From the NCBI GenBank assembly GCA_932294295.1, contig OW028575.1:43186753-43250752 (forward strand): DNA of 64,000 bases, read 5' to 3'. The position numbers and the translations under genes were made by a program. The stretch comes from Alitta virens (taxonomy: Eukaryota; Annelida; Polychaeta; Phyllodocida; Nereididae). The notes under the pieces are model-generated. The model made no database searches. It was not told the DNA's origin and was given only the letters and a program-made list of their open reading frames with translations. Within the stretch, counting starts at the first letter, position 1. Each line of letters opens with the position of its first letter. Positions 63,661 to 64,000 of this stretch are shown here, in pieces.

Positions 63661-63868
63661 ATATGCCAGTTTTTCAGTGTATCCACTGGGCAGAACTTCC
63701 ACGTATCTTCGCAGACTCATTCTTCCAAGATGTGAAACTCAACCTTCCACAGAGATTCCACATACATTTATCTTATGGACAACCTGCAGATGGAATGATT
63801 CAGCCTGGTGTGAACCAAATCATTTTAAGCCATTGCTTCAGAAGAAGAGACACAAATCCAAAGCCTTG
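63661..63868 (+). CDS. candidate exon, product unknown
   Basis: An acceptor-like TCTTTTGTTATTAG ends at 63,659-63,660 and a donor GTAAGG starts at 63,869. One frame is open through the block (MPVFQCIHWAELPRIFADSF, ending NPKPWK) and would stop one base beyond the donor. It is rich in Phe, His and Arg and matches no domain I know. A second, longer frame overlaps it from 63,650. Confidence 0.3.
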
Positions 63869-64000
63869 GAAGTAAGGACAAGAAGGATGTGTCTAAACAA
63901 GGGCAAGGGAAGGAGTATGATATCAGTATTAAATTGAACGAAGGCAATGTTGTTGAATCAAAGAAAGATGTAAAACAAGGAATTTTTACCACCCAAAGGA

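Overview
This is an AT-rich animal nuclear sequence with no bacterial gene organisation and no complete host gene that I can recognise. It is dominated by non-LTR retrotransposon remnants, tRNA-derived SINEs, hairpin MITEs, minisatellites and non-autonomous DNA transposons. That mix suggests a marine invertebrate, but I cannot name the species. Nearly all long open frames are transposon debris or by-products of tandem repeats; host coding sequence is limited to a few low-confidence candidate exons.

Layout. 0-5 kb: an LTR-like block, a 10-bp minisatellite, and a hairpin MITE carrying two further TA-flanked insertions, with an empty copy of the same MITE next to it. 5-12 kb: a LINE reverse-transcriptase remnant split by a tRNA-derived SINE with a 15-bp target duplication, then more SINE pieces and a LINE tail. 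12-14.6 kb: dispersed and degenerate repeats. 14.7-16.6 kb: a 1.9-kb palindromic DNA element (family A) flanked by TTA; its empty site is preserved at 35.25 kb. 19.2-23.2 kb: a decayed, nearly full-length LINE on the minus strand (zinc-knuckle ORF1, endonuclease, reverse transcriptase). 23.6-29.4 kb and 36.5-38.0 kb: further members of the A/B/C/D group, including an A copy nested in a B copy. 30-50 kb: two MITE families (TA-flanked CAGC hairpins; CCCAGATAGCATTCC ends), a 30-bp satellite, a second mariner-like element, LINE tails and other repeats. 50.6-54.7 kb: a D element containing a LINE that itself contains another DNA element. 55-57.7 kb: two LINE C-termini and a repeat unit carrying a possible tyrosine-recombinase-like exon. 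59-61 kb: arrays of short palindromic words. 61.3-62.9 kb: a decayed pogo/Tigger-like transposase interrupted by an LTR-like block. The window ends in a LINE remnant and one possible exon.

The strongest novelty is the A/B/C/D group. These elements have related termini, mostly verified TTA target duplications (PIF/Harbinger-like), CpG-rich subterminal arrays that differ between groups, and large internal palindromes. No transposase for them is visible here. Three insertions can be verified by filled/empty site comparison inside the window itself.
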